From IMG/VR virus record IMGVR_UViG_3300034280_001150, positions 1-21,002 of that record: 21,002 nucleotides of DNA; one strand, given 5' to 3'. Position 1 is the first letter of the stretch. Every line of letters starts with the position of its first letter. The notes beneath the pieces were generated by a model. The model ran no database searches. It was given only the letters and a program-made list of their open reading frames with translations, and was not told the DNA's origin. Below, in pieces: positions 20,641 through 21,002 of this stretch. A program made the position numbers and the translations under genes. The DNA is from a virus.

Positions 20641-21002
20641 TTAACCCGGACTTGTTAGTGCCACTTCTTGCATTTTAAACCCTAATTTATAACCATTCCC
20701 TAGATTTTCTTCTTTAATCTCAGGGATAGGAATAATCACATTACATCTAGGAAAATACTCAATTCTTTGACCAAAAATTACCTGATAGGGTTCGGTAGTT
20801 GCAGCCTTGGCACGGGTTCGATTTAATTCAATTAGCGATCGTATAACGTCATCACAAGTAATCTCATACCCAGTCCTGGGGGGTGTCCGTCTTTTGGTGT
20901 CTGAATATTCGACAGCCGCCCAAAATAAACTTCTACCTTGTGGTGATAAATGACACTCAATTTCCCATTCAAGTCTAGGGGTGAAACACTGACCCCGAAT
21001 CA
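20641..21002 (-). CDS. Unknown protein upstream of terminase, C-terminal part (5' end outside window)
   Basis: The frame is open to the window edge; about 120 residues are visible. They include LEWEIECHLSPQGRSLFWAA, the basic TKRRTPPRTG, RSLIELNRTRAKAATTEPYQ and a C terminus ending MQEVALTSPG. Its stop lies 2 nt before the terminase ATG, so the two are co-transcribed. The small terminase subunit is often at this place, but I see no helix-turn-helix and do not claim it. Confidence 0.6.
   Translation of the reverse strand, partial: IRGQCFTPRLEWEIECHLSPQGRSLFWAAVEYSDTKRRTPPRTGYEITCDDVIRSLIELNRTRAKAATTEPYQVIFGQRIEYFPRCNVIIPIPEIKEENLGNGYKLGFKMQEVALTSPG

Noticed and set aside
20641-21002. Terminase small subunit
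   Set aside because: The position fits, but the visible C-terminal part shows no recognisable small-subunit motif and the N-terminal DNA-binding part is outside the window.

Overview
The window looks like part of a temperate cyanobacterial phage (or a prophage of a freshwater bloom-forming cyanobacterium). The cyanobacterial assignment rests on six copies of the HIP1 octamer GCGATCGC (starting at 1041, 4362, 7631, 10249, 17636 and 18610; about 0.3 expected by chance in 21 kb), an NblA-type phycobilisome-degradation gene, and a low-to-moderate GC content. The phage assignment rests on a large terminase, a portal-like protein, a tail-fibre-like protein, a tyrosine integrase beside a half tRNA gene, two orphan DNA methyltransferases, a thymidylate kinase and many small closely packed genes.

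Layout. 1-2787 (+): the end of a C5 cytosine methyltransferase and small unknown genes, with one small antisense ribbon-helix-helix gene. 2788-3029: an integration site made of the 3' half of tRNA-Pro(GGG), a terminator and a row of 10-bp repeats, directly before the integrase (3030-4166, +). Only the 3' half of the tRNA is present and phage-like genes lie on both sides, so this reads as attP (unintegrated or tandem form) rather than as a chromosome/prophage junction. 4218-5858 (+): small unknown genes. 5918-6675 (-): a two-gene metabolic cassette, nblA-like then tmk, translationally coupled by an ATGA overlap. 6898-8399 (+): small genes, a 47-nt tRNA-like element, and a DUF1874 / AcrIII-1-type gene, a predicted viral ring nuclease against type III CRISPR signalling. 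A zinc-ribbon reading frame follows it in the -1 frame, joined by a CCCAAAA slippery heptamer. 8406-10152: a repeated terminator-plus-leader module, two unknown genes and a geneless second leader copy. 10153-11517 (-): an N4/N6-type DNA methyltransferase. 11634-13764 (-): a six-gene block with three membrane proteins, possibly lysis-related. 13767-20638 (-): the late genes tail-fibre-like protein, small virion-like genes, portal and terminase. They are interrupted at 17802-19161 by a plus-strand regulatory pair (DinD/antirepressor-like and a RHH protein). 20641-21002 (-): the end of an unknown gene that continues outside the window.

How it fits together. The minus-strand late block would package DNA (terminase, portal) and supply the adsorption apparatus; no capsid gene, protease, tape measure or endolysin is seen here. 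The plus-strand and mixed early genes look like host takeover and defence evasion: self-methylation, predicted cA4 degradation, phycobilisome dismantling and nucleotide supply. Integrase and attP give the lysogenic option. Most small genes are unrecognised and are described only by what can be seen in them. All homology statements come from reading motifs by eye; no search was run.
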